Below are positions 35,601 through 43,330 of a stretch of DNA of 64,000 nt, in pieces (position 1 is the first letter of the stretch; each line of letters opens with the position of its first letter). The notes below the pieces were generated by a model, which made no database searches, was not told the origin of the DNA, and was given only the letters and a program-made list of their open reading frames with translations. The DNA comes from Zygaena filipendulae. Lineage: Eukaryota; Arthropoda; Insecta; Lepidoptera; Zygaenidae. The DNA lies in contig OU015655.1 in assembly GCA_907165275.2 (NCBI GenBank), positions 5,716,501 through 5,780,500 on the forward strand, in the 5' to 3' direction. Made by a program: the position numbers and the translations under genes.

Positions 35601-36884
35601 TTAATACCTACTACTTAAGTGAATAGGTACTTACTTAAGTAATCGTGAATACTTTCTTAGTTCACCACCCTATAAAGGCGAAAAGGCATCGATAGTACGG
35701 AATTCAGAGTAACTTTACTGTTTTTATAATTCCAATCCAGTAAGCAAACATATCGAGTACCGAAAATAAACCAATATTTAACAATTTATCTAATGTCGAA
35801 TGAAAAATAAATAAAACGTGAAAATGTTCTGAACAGTCTACTACGACAAACCCAACAAAAATATCCACTTTTTAATGTGATTGATTTATCGTAGATCGCC
35901 AATCCAGTGATGATAACGCCAGCAAACACGGTGCACATCCTATGGCTGATCCCTCAGTACGTGGTAATGACCATGGGCGAGGTGATGTTTTCAGTCACCG
36001 GCTTGGAGTTTTCATTCACGCAAGCGCCGTCCAGCATGAAGTCTGTGCTACAGTCTGTGTGGCTGCTGACAGTTGCGTTCGGAAATCTTATCGTGGTACT
36101 CATCGTTGAGGGGAACTTCTTGGACGCGCAGGTAAAGTTGGCATCGTTGTTACTCTTGCTAATAAGTAGGTACGTGTTTGGTCAGATATTCGATCCCCCC
36201 TTTTAATAGCATCAAACTTCTCTTTACGACAACAGTCAAAGTAAAATTTATTAAGGTGGCTATAAGAAAGAATAGGTACCTATGACTGAGGTTGTTTTAA
36301 GAAAAACATAGCATGTAAAGTTTTACATGATATAGGAATATTATTTATTTACAAAGTAGGTACATGAGTAGGTACAAGGAGATACATAGCTTGAATTGAT
36401 AATTTGATACGTAGATTTAGTCTAAAGTAGGTAAGAATTAATTAAATATTACCTATAGTAGGTATTATTTTTTGTGGTAAGTAGGTATCTAACATTAAAC
36501 TGCTTTTATAGTATTTACTCGAAGGTAGTTGTCATTTCATAATCATGTCTCTATCCTTTGCTTAGCTTCCTTTGCTTAAAATTTAGAGTTTCGGAAGTCA
36601 TGAGCTCGTAGGTGGATAAATGTTTCCTTCTGAGACAACACAAGTGCCTTAGAAGTGGGTTACAAGTATTGCCTTAGAAGGCATGGATAAATATATCCAC
36701 GAACGTATTTTGTGTTTTCCAGTGGAAGGAGTTCTTCTTGTTCGCCGGTTTAATGTTGGTGGACATGTTAATATTCGCCGCAATGGCGTTCCGATACAAA
36801 TATGTGGAGCTGCGCTCGAGCACCGAGGACATGACCGCTATTAATATGACTGAAAAACCGCCCACTAAAGAAAGACACGATTAG
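11647..36884 (+). CDS. Proton-coupled oligopeptide transporter (POT/PTR2, SLC15), complete, 13 exons
   Basis: Membrane symporter that imports di- and tripeptides with protons. Exons: 11647-11667, 24696-24774, 28631-28772, 29909-29995, 30787-31061, 31174-31256, 31692-31856, 32103-32228, 32316-32438, 32769-33121, 35324-35540, 35895-36131, 36723-36884. All junctions are GT..AG and all phases agree; they sum to 690 codons (689 residues plus TAG). Seen: the ExxER proton-coupling motif (E22, E25, R26), the PTR2 signature around residues 123-139 (GTGGIKPC..FGGDQF) and the second signature FYFSINAGS at about 155-163. Exons 10-11 (residues about 368-557) encode the large hydrophilic extracellular loop typical of animal PEPT proteins; exons 12-13 encode the last helices and a short cytoplasmic tail. 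Length fits the family. Intron 1 is 13 kb; intron 10 contains a whole gene on the other strand. Start: only ATG in frame, context ACCATGG. Confidence 0.93.
11941..12321. mobile_element. TIR element of 381 bp with ACAGGGTGTCCCG ends and TA duplication
   Basis: Starts TACAGGGTGTCCCGTAAATC and ends GATTTACGGGACATCCTGTA; the inverted ends extend about 29 bp through GACGTCAAGC. TA flanks each end. No transposase ORF, so non-autonomous. Single copy in this window. Confidence 0.85.
12337..13364 (-). pseudogene. Unassigned minus-strand exon pair in transporter intron 1
   Basis: Two open stretches join cleanly: one from AG near 13350 to the donor after VLFL (about 13217; GTAAGT), the other from TTTTAG near 12563 to a stop near 12339, both phase 0 at the junction. 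The joined segment has a hydrophobic part (NIILILNSIYV) followed by YNLGDAIKLNC, GETCTLHLINYEV and SLALLEVIKNARR. Membrane helix then cysteine and an amphipathic region is vaguely like an insect chemoreceptor, but the conserved C-terminus of gustatory or odorant receptors is absent. I cannot name it; a decayed receptor gene is one possibility. Confidence 0.25.
13625..13842. mobile_element. MITE with 16-bp TIR GCCCTTATTCACTATG
   Basis: Left end GCCCTTATTCACTATG at 13625-13640 and right end CATAGTGAATAAGGGC at 13827-13842 are exact reverse complements. A diverged relative at about 20940-21175 shares ATGACCAAAACGCG, TTATGGCAT, GGCAAGAAATGTT and the end GTGAATAAGGGC. Confidence 0.85.
14722..14880. 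mobile_element. MITE with TIR CTAGGGCTGTACGTTTT
   Basis: The 159-bp stretch begins CTAGGGCTGTACGTTTT and ends AAAACGTACAGCCCTAG, a perfect 17-bp inverted repeat with an AT-rich core and no ORF. Single copy in the window. Confidence 0.85.
14881..16490. mobile_element. Transporter intron stretch with a Helitron-like copy (about 15250-15541)
   Basis: Plus-orientation copy containing TTCTGTCTATCTGTCTGTTC, AGCTTTGTTTCATTTAAATC and GTGAAACTGCGGGGCACAG with terminal CTAG at 15538-15541. The rest is AT-rich intron without coding signal; ORFs at 16079-16289 show no family features. Confidence 0.6.
16718..17126. repeat. Long hairpin: 162-bp inverted arms around an 85-bp spacer
   Basis: Left arm 16718-16879 and right arm 16965-17126 are reverse complements with only a few mismatches (for example TTTGAATTCGG versus TATGAAGTCGG). 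Arms begin TAACAAAAAAATTAAAACCG. It forms the first 40% of the element ending near 17690. The copy at 38695 has only one arm followed directly by the element body. Confidence 0.9.
17127..17692 (+). mobile_element. Body of GACTTCC-ended repeat, copy 1
   Basis: Carries TAGCCTAATGTCAACTGCTC, GCAGGGACGTTAATTGTT, ACATTGTGACGAGC, GACCATCTGTGGTCTTCATC and CTCCAAGATCCCATCATCAG, and ends TTTTTGGAAGTCGGTTAAAA. Copies or parts: 38695-39345, 59525-59940 and a diverged tail at 21230-21495. The end GGAAGTCGGTTAAAA mirrors the start TTAAAACCGACTTCC, giving short TIRs for the whole element. No coding capacity seen. Confidence 0.8.
18139..18650 (-). pseudogene. Unassigned minus-strand coding-like exon(s), interrupted by a Helitron-like insertion
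   Basis: From the AG near 18357 to the stop near 18140, the minus strand reads FSQKYDAYPDYLLSS, then a hydrophobic stretch with CCVFKWFVIIYPIYHFLCC and LDLYNDMLSGKLD. A possible upstream exon near 18650-18606 ends at GTAAGT. Between them, about 18384-18560 is a Helitron-like fragment (CTAGCTGTTCTCTGCGG). The membrane-helix pattern could suggest a chemoreceptor, but I see no diagnostic motif. It might belong with the exons at 12.3-13.4 kb on the same strand. Confidence 0.25.
18680..20880. other. Transporter intron 1: Helitron-like copies and AT-rich sequence
   Basis: Helitron-like copies occur at about 18680-18850 and 19795-20285 (GGTGAAACCGCGGGGCAC). A poly(A) run follows 19105. About 19320-19410 resembles 23872-23950 (GTGCGCCACGGTTGC versus GCATGCCGTGGTTGC, both followed by TTTCTCA..CTTCCTTT), so a further diverged repeat is likely. 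The minus ORF at 19326-19550 overlaps this repeat and lacks family features. Confidence 0.45.
20938..21178. mobile_element. Diverged relative of the 13625 MITE
   Basis: Shares ATGACCAAAACGCG near 20951, TTATGGCAT, CGTTTGGAA, GGCAAGAAATGTTATTAG and the right end GGTGAATAAGGGC with 13625-13842. The first bases of the left TIR are not preserved. Confidence 0.6.
21230..21495 (+). mobile_element. Diverged tail of the GACTTCC-ended repeat, copy 4
   Basis: Ends GAGAACCTCCCCCTTTTTAG then GAAGTCGGTTAAAA, like 17660-17692, preceded by TTTGTTTATTTTTGCTTTTAAG as at 17130-17150. Internal similarity is low. Confidence 0.5.
21496..24695. other. Transporter intron 1, distal part
   Basis: A Helitron-like copy lies at about 21990-22173 (TTTGTTTGTTTGTTTCGC, terminal CTAG 22170-22173). 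The rest is AT-rich with scattered short ORFs and no convincing exon or RNA gene. Confidence 0.45.
25185..25269. repeat. Two adjacent perfect hairpins, each with a TG loop
   Basis: GTTTAGGCTACCTAAGTA, TG, then its exact reverse complement (25185-25222); fifteen bases later ATAGCTCTTTTTGCA, TG, exact reverse complement (25238-25269). They lie inside or at the edge of a Helitron-like copy whose 3' end is at 25029. Confidence 0.85.
26038..26280 (+). repeat. Diverged tandem duplication, about 125-bp period
   Basis: CGGAAATCGCTTT, TTTAAAACAAA, CGATTTTCTTAATTTTAA and ACTAAAGCCTTTTT.ATGG occur in the same order in both units (about 26038-26150 and 26165-26280). Both-strand ORFs here are products of the duplication. 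Confidence 0.75.
28040..28561. mobile_element. 522-bp near-complete palindrome (fold-back element)
   Basis: Starts TATATACACACCGGCAGAAT and ends ATTCTGCCGGTGTGTATATA. The outer 115 bases are almost perfect reverse complements, and weaker complementarity continues inward (TGTTGCAAATTAAAG versus TTTATTTGCAACATT) almost to the centre near 28300. No ORF of note. The right end lies 69 bases upstream of transporter exon 3 (28631). Confidence 0.88.
28773..30786 (+). other. Transporter introns 3-4 with Helitron-like fragments
   Basis: Contains exon 4 (29909-29995) and intronic repeats: a short Helitron end with CACAGCTAG at 29222-29230, a minus-orientation copy at about 29518-29710 (GTGCCCCGCGATTTCACCCGC), and a TAA-rich microsatellite at about 30742-30770. 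No separate gene is seen; the minus ORF at 30162-30449 is AT-rich and unremarkable. Confidence 0.5.
33282..33310 (+). repeat. CAT/ATC microsatellite
   Basis: A run of ATC trinucleotides with one interruption, between the transporter exon 10 donor and the 3' end of the nested esterase-like gene. Confidence 0.9.
33444..35222 (-). CDS. Carboxyl/cholinesterase-like protein, intronless, catalytic serine and histidine apparently lost
   Basis: Alpha/beta-hydrolase of the carboxylesterase type-B family, 592 residues if the first ATG is used. A signal peptide is clear from M15 or M19 (MKYTIFIIILVFLVFAQVQ), so the true start is probably one of these and the mature product is extracellular. Family features: YYAFYGVSYAQPPLGKLRF (about 64-82), ENCLNMNIYTP (120-130; usual EDCL), VWVHGFGF (146-152; usual HGG oxyanion loop), RIGVFGFLKLD (178-188), GFNSREG with acid E357. 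The nucleophile elbow reads GNGSA (226-230) rather than GESAG and is one residue short, so glycine aligns with the serine. The catalytic histidine motif reads GASNGDE (477-483), asparagine for histidine. It is otherwise fully open, suggesting a maintained non-catalytic protein rather than a dead gene. It is nested in intron 10 of the transporter, antisense to it. Confidence 0.92.
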   Translation of the reverse strand: MFVKCCSISIFLKKMFYTMKYTIFIIILVFLVFAQVQLYKVVVKVKQGKITGTRLATIFERKHYYAFYGVSYAQPPLGKLRFQDPKPVKKWKNNFDATTQYHGACAQQHIVHKYALYGFENCLNMNIYTPHIPKNEKDFLKPVVVWVHGFGFTSSFSHIQGADFFIDNDVIFISVTHRIGVFGFLKLDEPNSNGNMGLKDIVLALKWIKKNIKQFGGDLNNVTVMGNGSAASMLSLLLMTKTKKLFTKMILHSGSIFSPSMLRGDPKFEVEKLKEHLKNNGIGDYKTASMKDIIKATEKIYDVKQMINFQRPLVPYTPTIETRTKTSIVLQKPDDYFSNSSTTDMNIPIMIGFNSREGISESIPFLQNPKRLRLFNHFFKFMVPFSDGCSYNYSSMIYTEIANKIFAKYFKDKITEDSIDEFLKYTSDLNKYPVYKFIKTYLSITKGQIYVYKFNYDGKFNTVKATSIAGANVRVKGASNGDEICYLMRCEPVLEGYVKINNNTNDRDRKFIKDISVMWANYAKYGNPTPSTYIGTAKWLPMTSMNDNVLLIGKENRLIDSRNEGIMYKFWNNIYDTYYSSENCNEKVHDEF

Positions 36885-37116
36885 GTTATAATGACATTAT
36901 TTAAATATTATTTAAGTACACAACTAAGCATAATAATAATTAATATAGATAGATTTTTGCTAAACATTAAAAACCAATTTTATTTACCAAAGGCTATTGA
37001 GTATTGACTGAAATGATACAAAACCTTTATTTTAAAGCCTGATACGAGTATATTATTCTTTCCTAAAGGGAAGTAGGTAACTATCCACCATCGATAATTT
37101 TAACGTCGCGTTCGTT
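36885..37116. other. 3' flank of the transporter gene
   Basis: AT-rich sequence after TAG 36882-36884, probably 3' UTR. I do not see a canonical AATAAA within the first 150 bases. Confidence 0.4.
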
Positions 37117-37359
37117 ATATGGACACAGATAAGCAATAACATGTTAACCCACAAAATTAAGTTATTGATTCAGAACGATTTATTGAGAGTTAAGGAACGT
37201 TTTTTAATTATTTGTTTACCTTATTACATTGCTTCAATATGTAACTAAATATTGAACATAAAATATGTTAACACAAAATGGTGCTATACTTTTAAAATAC
37301 GATTTACTCAAAATTTTTCCAGTGTGGTTAACACACTATTGCTTATCTATGTCCATATA
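37117..37359. mobile_element. MITE with ATGGACACAGATAAGCAATA ends, copy 1
   Basis: Left end TATGGACACAGATAAGCAAT and right end ATTGCTTATCTATGTCCATA are inverted repeats of about 30 bases, continuing into GTTAAC. A second copy in opposite orientation lies at about 55536-55772, sharing TTAACCCACAAAATTAAGTT, AACGATTTATTGAGAGTTA and ATGGTGCTATA as complements. TA at the boundaries suggests a Tc1/mariner-type MITE. Confidence 0.8.
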
Positions 37360-38694
37360 TTATTTATGCTTATCTAACTACTACAAATAAAACATGCTAA
37401 AGTTAGGAGAGTATTAAATAAGAAAAAGATCAATAATAAAATTAAAATACCTATCATTAATAAAAAGTTACAAAAATACTGTCTGATCCGTGTCAAAACG
37501 TAAATACGATTAATAAAATAGTAATCTAAAGAAAACATTCAAGAATGATAAACATTCAAAGATAAAGTGTAATATTTGACAAATATAATAATTTACCCAC
37601 CATAAAAATACCACACAATCACCGTAGCTAAGTAAACTCGTAATTCACATGCTAGTAAAAAGAAAACATCGTTCAATCTGTTTAGTTAAATGGCGTGAAC
37701 ACATTAAACAATCGGTTTTGGATAATTTGTATGTTGTTCCCATAGGACTTGAGCGGCAGAGAGTCAGCAGCAGAAATGTATTAACATTTTGATATTCATT
37801 GAACCGTGTTGCCATAGTAATAGAGTTCAAAGACCGACAAAAGTGTTTACATATTGCTGCTGTTGATTGTACAATGTACATGTGCGGTGGTGCGGCGCAG
37901 AGATGAGCGGGGCATAGTCTGCAGTGTGGGGAATGGTCTGGTTTCGAACAACCGCGGTCAACCCTCGCTCTTCCGCTCGTATTGCTACTAGATAGGGTCT
38001 TTTGAAAGCGATTGTCAAACTTTAAAACTTTTCCATTTTATAAATTTTATGAATTCATATTTACTTACAACCGACGGTTTTAGTTAGATTGAAGACGCGT
38101 CTCTGTATGAAAAAATCTTATGTGAAAAATAAATAAAATAAATCAAAATTCTTAATATTATCTTAAAATGTATAATAAGTTATAGATATGATTACACTAT
38201 AACTCATGAAAACTAAATACCAAATCGACTAAGCATTATAAAGTAGATAGGTACGCCGTAAAGCAACTAGTGCAATCGAAAAGTTTAATCAATTCGGTCA
38301 AATAAACTACTAACCGAACTATTGCCATTTTTTTATTTTTTAATGTCATAGGGGCAAACGGGCAATTGCCACTAAAGGGAAAAATTGGTCCCGCAGGAAA
38401 GTCGATAATTCAGAATTTGGTAACAAACTTTGAGGGCCACAGTCGACGACTGAAGTGTGTTTGCCTGCAGACGACTTGTTGATAATTACGTTTAATTTAA
38501 TAGGTATGTTATAGGTATAACAAACAGACATACGGGTTAGGGTTTTTAAACAAAAGATATCATATCAAGTTCCTTACTCATAGTTAACAGATCGATTTTA
38601 AGGTCGTAAGTAGGTACGTATCTACTGTAACTAAACAACATATTTTTAAACACGTACGTTTATGATTAAACGTTACGGTAAATAATAAAAATTT
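37360..38694. other. Intergenic region downstream of the transporter
   Basis: AT-rich, with a moderately GC-rich patch at about 37880-37990 carrying short ORFs on the minus strand that have no recognisable domain. I see no gene here. Confidence 0.4.
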
Positions 38695-39345
38695 TAACAA
38701 AAAAATTAAAACCCACTTCCAAAAACACAAAACTAATAAGCTAAAAATAACATATTACCGATTTAATCCAGATTCAGACAAAAATACACATAATTCTGTT
38801 ATTGGTTTGTGCTACCACTTTATTTATCTAAGTTACAGTAGCCTAATGTCAACTGTTCGTCACCTTTTACAAAATATTCCTTTTCCCGATGCAGGGACGT
38901 TAATTGTTAGAGTTCTCCTGGTACATCACCATCAGTTTCACTTCGCCATATACATTGTGACGAGCATAAATTGTTTGGGAACCATATCAAAGTTAACGTA
39001 TCGGAACTCGTGAAATACCTATTATTGAGTAGTTCCGATGACCATCTGTGATCTTCATCATCAGTTTCACTTCTTCAAATTTTGCTTTCCGAAAGCAAAT
39101 AAACGATTTATTATAAAAAATACAAAAATCGCTATAGGTGTGCCCATAAGTTCCCTCGATTTCTCCAAGATCCCATCATCAGATCCCGACTTGGTGGCAA
39201 TGGGACCTAATTGGGAAACCCTTTCAAACAAAAAAATAATTTTCGAAATCGGTCCAACCGTCTTCGAGTAATCGGTGAACATACATTAAAAAAAAATACA
39301 TATCTACAATCGAATGCATAACCTTTTTGGAAGTCGGTAAAAAAC
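38695..39345 (+). mobile_element. GACTTCC-ended repeat, copy 2 (single-arm form)
   Basis: Starts TAACAAAAAAATTAAAACCC and follows the 16718 arm as far as TTGGTTTGTGCTACCACT, then jumps straight to the body (AGTAGCCTAATGTCAACTG...). It ends CCTTTTTGGAAGTCGGTAAA. It lacks the 85-bp spacer and second arm of copy 1. Confidence 0.8.
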
Positions 39346-42300
39346 AAAAAAGTTAATTTCTAACCAGAAAGATGCTTAGGCATTAAATTCGCCATTTGGA
39401 CCTCATGTGCAAAAAGAATAAATAAATAAATAAATATTTGGTTAATTATATAGCAACACAAATTGAATAGGGTCACCATTTGCAAAAAAAAACATCCGAA
39501 TCGGTCTAGTAAGTTGTGGCGACATAATGGCTGAAAATTTAAAAAAATCAAAAACAGAGTTGGGTCGAATTGAAAAGGAATCTCCGTTTTCGAATTCACT
39601 GGTAGCTTTTTTCCACCAATCGCTATTTCGGCGAAAGCAACGTGGTGATTATATTATCTTTGACGAAAGCAAATTGACGAAAGTAACTAATTAGATAGAT
39701 ATTGGCCGCGGTTTCAAACGCAGATCCCGCAGATTACCTATTATAAGATAAGTATCTTATAACATAAGCAAGTTGACCCATGACATATTATTGTGTTTGA
39801 TGGACAGTGTTGCGGAGTGAACAAACAAAACACACCATAAAAATTTCCAAGCTCTCCTTTCAATTGCAATGTTTACAAGTTTACGAGCAATTCGCGACGC
39901 GGATTAATTAAGTGCAGTCAAAAAAATAGTTTTGGTAAAGGCGTCGGTACATGTTCCGGACACTTTGAGCCGCGTGTACCCCGCGTGACCCGGGACCGAC
40001 ACGCGCCTCCGCCACGCGTCCCGGGAATAAAGAGGCGAAGACCACTTGTGTACACTCAGCCGCAACGGATAATCCCCGCCAAGCGTATGCTGGCAAATAA
40101 ATAAATTAACTAAAGCCGATGCTAGTCCACAAGTTCCGATTCGCGGTTTTTTAAATGTTGATTCTGGATTTAAATTAAGAATGATGGGAAAATTTAAATT
40201 TTAGAACCTGATTTAATACTCCCCGACAAAGGGGTATAGGTAGGTAGGTATGGAAGGACATCAGAGTTATTTGTTTATATTATACCTCCAGAATGTCTCG
40301 ATGATTTGAAGAAGGTAGGTAAGTACCTGCTAAAAATGTTATCTTTAGAGTTTAGGTATCTATCTACTTATATCTACTCAAGTGAATGCCCGAGATACCT
40401 ATAATAACCTGCCTAATGCCTGTATACCTACCTATCTATACCGCCACTGCGTCGAAATCCAAATACAATTGATGTATGTAGGTTGGTACTCGTTTATCGT
40501 ACTGCACATTCACAAAATTTTAATTTCTACGACACATTCCTAGCTTTCTACTCGAGTATAATCAACTATTAATTACAAACACGCAAAATATCTCGAACAC
40601 TCGCAAGCATCAGCTGCAAACCGTGCACTTCATATAAGAGTCTGCGAAATGTGTACTAGCCATTGTGTCCTAAACCGACAGGGGGATCTCACGCGAAAAA
40701 CTATCAAACAAATTCGTACTACGGGGCGTGGTCGGGTCGCGTGTGCGGCGCGTGTGCGGGCACGCGTTCACGTCGCGGGGTCGCAGCGTGCCGCGACAAA
40801 TCAATTACAGGGTCGAATCGGGCGCAACTTCCGAATAGGAATTAGCTGCAAATTATGGTAGTCGACGAAATTACTTGTTTATAGGAGAGTGACTTGCTAA
40901 TTTATAGACTTCACATGAATTGTATGGCAAGGGCATTGTTTACTTTGCCGGTATCAGTAATCAGTGTAACATAAAATATGATGGGTAGCGTGTATATACG
41001 CGCAACAGGTTTATCTCGAAAATTTGAAAAACATAAAAGGAACACTTTTATACACACATATTATGTATATACCTACTTACGCACTCATTTAATGGACAGG
41101 TAGGTAAAGGAATTAGGAATATAAACATTCATTCATACAGACTACAGACTACAGAGCACCCACCTAAGAAGTAGGTACCTACTTACGAATCACGTACTGT
41201 TTTTCCTAACTTTACCCTAAGTATTTTACCTATTAAACTCATAGAATGTAATTTTAAAAGAGGAACTTATTTAACTTCGTTTTTACTTATATCTAACATA
41301 AAGAAATATAAATGAATAAATAAAACTGCTATAGATATTATCACAGAGAGAACTTTAGTAGGTAAAAACGTTGATTTACGTGGATGAAACAAAGGAAATT
41401 GGTGTGGTTTGATACTTAGGGCCTAGAGATTATCCGTCAGTGCTTCGGCAAATTGCGCACTCAATTTTCATGTATCATAAGCATAACAGCTGATTTTATG
41501 TGTTTTAGATATTTGAGACGAGCATTGAATACTGAACCCCCTTAAATACGTCCTTCATTCAAACTTACACCCTGTTTGAATCTTCCAAAAGATTTTATAG
41601 GTATAGATATGCCGTATGTCACAGTGAAAATCGCATTAGTTTAGAAGAAAAGGATAAGACAAACGTGGATGACACTTTTGACCACAGTAAGTTTAATGAA
41701 AATCTTTTTGAAAGAAAATATCTATAAAATTAATTTATATCTTTTATTTTTTACGATATCTTTGTCTGTAAAGGCGTTTTAAGTGGCTATTAGGAACACA
41801 GCTCCGACGGGGACCAATGGCGGCGGTGTCTGGATGGCATCGATCTGCCGCCAGGGGACTCCCATCCGACTCAGTACTAGGAACACCGTTTAGGTAGAAG
41901 GGATTAAGAGAATTCTGTGATTTTATTACCTAATATTGTAAATTTGATCCTGCATGGCATAAAGGATAATGAAACGAACAAAACATGAAACTCCCGCTTT
42001 TCGTTGGAAAACGAACCCGTTTACTTGATCGAGTTTAGTTGATTTACTTAAATCAAAGTTTAAAGAAAATAAAGTCGAGTCTTAAATGTTTTTTTTTTAA
42101 AGAGGTTTCCACGTTCTCCTTGTGTGTCTACTGCCTGTATATTTTAAATAGGCAGTTAAACAAAACCCTCTATTATAGAGTTTAAGTGGGTATATTATCT
42201 GATTATAAAATGCTATACTCAATAAATATATGTGAATAAAAATAAAATTATTAATTTCGGTCGAGCGCGGGGATCGCCAATGGTGCGTGGGCTAAAAAAT

Positions 42301-42543
42301 TTTTCGTGCACAATACGCATTGGATAGTGTCGAATCTGTAGGTACTTATCTATATATGTAGTTTTTGTTCAGTGAAGAGCTTGTAGGTATCAAGGAGTTT
42401 TTAACAATGTACGTTTTTATAGCAGACAATCTTTTCAGTTTGAAAAAACGAGTCAGTATCTCTTCTCAGCCTGTAGACCGGTCTGCATTCAAAATTCTCT
42501 GTTTCAAGCTTAAAAACTCGTACCTACATTTTCTTTAAACACA
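39346..42543. other. Intergenic region with two CpG-rich blocks
   Basis: Two GC/CpG-rich islands stand out at about 39950-40040 (CGCGTGACCCGGGACCGACA) and 40715-40800 (CGTGGTCGGGTCGCGTGTGC). They could be regulatory DNA of the downstream bHLH gene, or unrecognised repeats. Another GC-balanced patch at about 41786-41885 (CCGACGGGGACCAATGGCGG; CCGCCAGGGGACTCCCATCC) resembles retroelement sequence but has no usable ORF. ORFs here lack domains. Confidence 0.4.
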
Positions 42544-42785
42544 TACCGCCGCACTCAGAGTCGTATTTAATGATTACTTAGTTAAGTATAGATTTTTAAA
42601 ACAAAACTGCCGCAATCAGACAAGTTTAATAAATTAATGTTAATTGGCATTTAACTAATTAAGTTACATCTCATTAAATGCCAATTAACATTAATTTACT
42701 GAACGTCTCTGATTGCGGCAGTTTTGTTTTAAAAATCTATACTTAACTAAGTAATCATTAAAGTCGACTCTGAGTGCGGCCGTTA
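42544..42785. mobile_element. Palindromic MITE, copy 2
   Basis: Same family as 5093-5339: CCGCACTCAGAG at the left, CTCTGAGTGCGGCCGTTA at the right, with both arms carrying ACTTAGTTAAGTATAG and AAAACAAAACTGCCGCAATC. The asymmetric centre (TAATTAAGTTACATCTCATT) is the reverse complement of that in copy 1, so the two are inserted in opposite orientation. TA at both boundaries. Confidence 0.85.
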
Positions 42786-43216
42786 TAATCTTAAACAAAT
42801 ACATACCTACTTGCTTATAGGTAATTTTTATTTTACGCCCTAATCTTTTCTCCGAAAATAAACGATTGACTGGTGTTAGAAAATTGCCTTTTTCGCCATT
42901 TGCACCATCTTGACTAATATGCAAGTCGTAATCTCAATTAAAATTCGGTATCATGTACAGAGAACGTAAAATAAAATGAAAATTCCAATAACTAAAGCTC
43001 AGTTACGAGTTACAACCCTCTGCGCCATAGCCGTTCTAATCCCGCCCCCTTTGTACAAAGCGCCACCCATTTGCCAAGGGAGTGAAATTTCCGCAACCTC
43101 ACCAACAGACATCATTGCCGCAGTGTGAACTTTATCGCTTCAGTTTAAGGAGGATTTTCTCATTTGATTTAGAAAACAATTTGCCCGACGTTTTGGCCAA
43201 AACAGCAACCCCTCGA

Positions 43217-43256
43217 TATATAAAATAATTTTCCTCTCAGCTGAACGTTCAGTACC
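43217..43256 (+). promoter_or_regulatory. Core promoter of the bHLH gene: TATA box and initiator
   Basis: TATATAAAA at 43217-43225 and TTCAGTACC with the A at 43251 give the usual TATA-to-start spacing of about 31-34 bases. A CAGCTG E-box lies between them at about 43238-43243. The predicted 5' UTR is about 80 bases to the ATG at 43331. Upstream at about 43040 is CCCGCCCCCTTT, a GC-box-like word. The E-box could allow autoregulation or regulation by other bHLH factors (inference). Confidence 0.55.
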
Positions 43257-43330
43257 GATTCAGATTTGCAAATGATTAGTGATAAGTGAGTACATTTAAT
43301 TATTCATCGAAGTGACAAAAAGCCTGAATT

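Noticed and set aside
39908..40096. Minus-strand ORF in a CpG-rich island
   Set aside because: Length is explained by low stop-codon density in GC-rich DNA; no start context, splice partner or domain.
40649..40861. Overlapping plus-strand ORFs of 70 and 60 residues in the second CpG island
   Set aside because: Two frames open together as expected from composition; arginine/alanine-rich with no domain.
41786..41885. GC-balanced patch resembling a retroelement fragment
   Set aside because: Too short and without a readable protein fragment to assign to a family.
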